Origin: Paramacrobiotus metropolitanus
Lineage: Eukaryota; Tardigrada; Eutardigrada; Parachela; Macrobiotidae
NCBI RefSeq assembly: GCF_019649055.1
Contig: NW_026570288.1
Span: 558,001 to 622,000, forward strand
DNA: 64,000 bases
Direction: 5' to 3'
The number at the start of each line of letters is the position of its first letter. The first letter of the stretch is position 1. Below, piece after piece: positions 62,838 to 64,000 of this stretch. The translations under genes were made by a program, and so were the position numbers. Under the pieces are notes generated by a model. It was not told the origin of the DNA. It was given only the letters and a program-made list of their open reading frames with translations, and searched no databases.

Positions 62838-63273
62838 TATCAGGCGTACGAGCCTGTGCGTGGTGCTACGCCCACAAGTGGCGTACTAGCACTCACTTAC
62901 ATGCCGTATTCGCCTCTCTCATGTACGTACGTGTGCTGCTGCACTGCACTCATCCACTGAAGTGGATATACCGCGTGCGCACACACTGAGCATACTTGCT
63001 CTCTCGTCCCTCTCTCGCCGTATGACTCAGCGCTTATACGCTCGCGTTGGATAGAGTCCAGTCTGCGCACAGCACACAGCTGAGATGGCCGCATCACGCA
63101 CACCGTTGCCGCCAGCGTCACTCACGTTTGGACACGCTCGTGAACGCATCTAGCAACAGTTTTCTAGATTCAGCCATACTGGCTTTGTTCTTTCTTCCTG
63201 CTATTACGCAGTATTGTGTTCAGCCTTTATGTCAATAAAGACATCTGTGAGCTCCTCGCGCTTGCCTGTTACA
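62838..63273 (+). repeat. 3' LTR of element 2
   Basis: 436 bp, one base different from 33153-33588. Followed by target duplication TATC (63274-63277). Confidence 0.96.
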
Positions 63274-63277
63274 TATC

Positions 63278-63859
63278 TGCAAATCTTAGTGAATTAATTC
63301 CTCATCGCCTAAAACTTGATCACTTAACTTTTCTAATAAATAAAAAAAGCAGCAAAAGATTAACACAAGCTGCCGCGGTTTCTATAAAATCCGGAGTACC
63401 AAGTCGTGAAAAACTTTTGAGAAGACCTTTATACAAACATTTCGTATACTGGACGACGACAGTATACTCCGTATAAGCGTTTATGCTAGATGGAGAAGGG
63501 TTGCGCCAAGAAATGAGTCTTTGTGTCAGTTGTCGCTTGCCTCTGTATTAAGTTTTTCAGATCCCATTATTACACTTTAGAAGCACCATCGTTAAATACG
63601 AACTAAAGATGCTGTTGTTGTATACAGCAATGCATGGAAGGCGGAAGCAGGCGGGTGATATATAAAGGTCGATTCTTTTTTTTCCCACTTTTATATGCAC
63701 TGAATATTTCATTATATTGTTTTATCAGTTCAGATTGAAGTAGTTTTTACAAAATTGTGGATGTGGCCTTTAATATGGAGTTGTCCTTAACTCTAGGACC
63801 AGTATAACGTTATTTGTACGGAACTTAGCAAAAAAATACTATAATTTCCAGTGCGCACG
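63278..63859. other. Host flank with TATA box
   Basis: No gene supported. TATATAAA at 63659-63666 lies about 200 bp before the ATG of the secreted-protein relic at 63860 and may be its promoter. Confidence 0.4.
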
Positions 63860-64000
63860 ATGTGGGAATTTGCTTTAACCGCATTGCTGTGTTTGTCATT
63901 GGATTTTTGTGTGCAATGCACACAAAAATGCATGCATGCATTGCGCTCCTGTTAGCCCCGATTCCGTCAACGCACCAGCGGCATGACCAGTTTCACCGGC
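63860..64000 (+). pseudogene. Start of a second secreted-protein relic (truncated by window)
   Basis: ATG 63860 opens a signal peptide (MWEFALTALLCLSLDFCV) nearly identical to that at 27006. The original frame then reaches TAG near 63954. The segment after the signal (APVSPDSVNAPAA) can be read in another frame before a TGA and matches SAPVDTDTSAAT at 27066. A short self-complementary ATGCATGCAT insertion lies between. The gene runs off the window. Confidence 0.55.

Larger units (their letters stand above)
33153..63273 (+). mobile_element. Element 2: giant Ty3/gypsy-like LTR retrotransposon, 30.1 kb
   Basis: LTRs of 436 bp with one difference and a 4-bp target duplication (TATC) show a very recent insertion. 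The interior repeats the plan of element 1: leader, Gag, readthrough nucleocapsid, frameshift, Pol, AT-hook tail, spliced accessory polyprotein P1, spliced P2, and a 3.1-kb hairpin-rich 3' region. It is 5 kb longer mainly because P1 holds more helical-hairpin units. Protein similarity to element 1 is clear in the Pol core and patchy elsewhere, so they are different lineages of one family. Confidence 0.97.

Noticed and set aside
1-64000. tRNA, rRNA or CRISPR loci
   Set aside because: None found; the tRNA-like stretches at 33589 and 26448 are primer sites, and the repeats are not regularly spaced with unique spacers.

Overview
This window is eukaryotic, most likely metazoan. Supporting signs are a clear GT-AG intron, TATA boxes, AATAAA signals, and two complete LTR retrotransposons of the Ty3/gypsy type. 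The exact phylum cannot be read from the sequence. About 86% of the 64 kb consists of these two elements, which belong to one family of giant elements.

Layout: (i) 1-1747, flank with a large foldback element (1-681) and a 27-bp inverted-repeat pair (1089/1660). (ii) 1748-26835, element 1 (25.1 kb, minus strand; LTRs of 388/387 bp, about 99% identical). (iii) 26836-33152, about 6.3 kb of host sequence: a decayed secreted-protein gene, a two-exon multipass membrane-protein gene, and an intact small secreted protein with four tandem repeats. (iv) 33153-63273, element 2 (30.1 kb, plus strand; LTRs of 436 bp with one difference, 4-bp target duplication TATC). (v) 63274-64000, flank with the start of another broken copy of the secreted-protein family.

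Both elements share one architecture, read in the sense direction: LTR; a primer site matching the 3' end of initiator tRNA-Met; a 1.0-1.3 kb leader with a conserved CRE/CCAAT/GGGAAACTTCCC block; a very large Gag; an in-frame stop; a CCHC nucleocapsid segment; a -1 frameshift signal (GGGAAAC, 6-nt spacer, 30-nt stem-loop); Pol (protease, two dUTPase-like beta domains, RT, RNase H, integrase, AT-hook tail); a conserved splice acceptor; a huge accessory coding region of helical-hairpin repeats, basic linkers and two novel conserved domains; a second splice acceptor; a second accessory ORF with a CxxC zinc-like motif; then 2.4-3.1 kb of hairpin-rich non-coding sequence before the 3' LTR. The 8-11 kb of accessory coding replaces env: it shows no signal peptide or membrane segment.

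The most unusual signal is a vocabulary of short hairpins scattered through coding and non-coding parts of both elements. In element 2 the core is CC-ACAAA-GG; in element 1 (sense) it is CC-AAC-GG or close variants. The flanking stems differ from copy to copy but stay complementary. The gag/NC stop, the -1 frameshift site and the splice acceptors are conserved between these divergent elements, so they look functional. Several other frame breaks lie at different places in the two copies and look like lesions or assembly errors.
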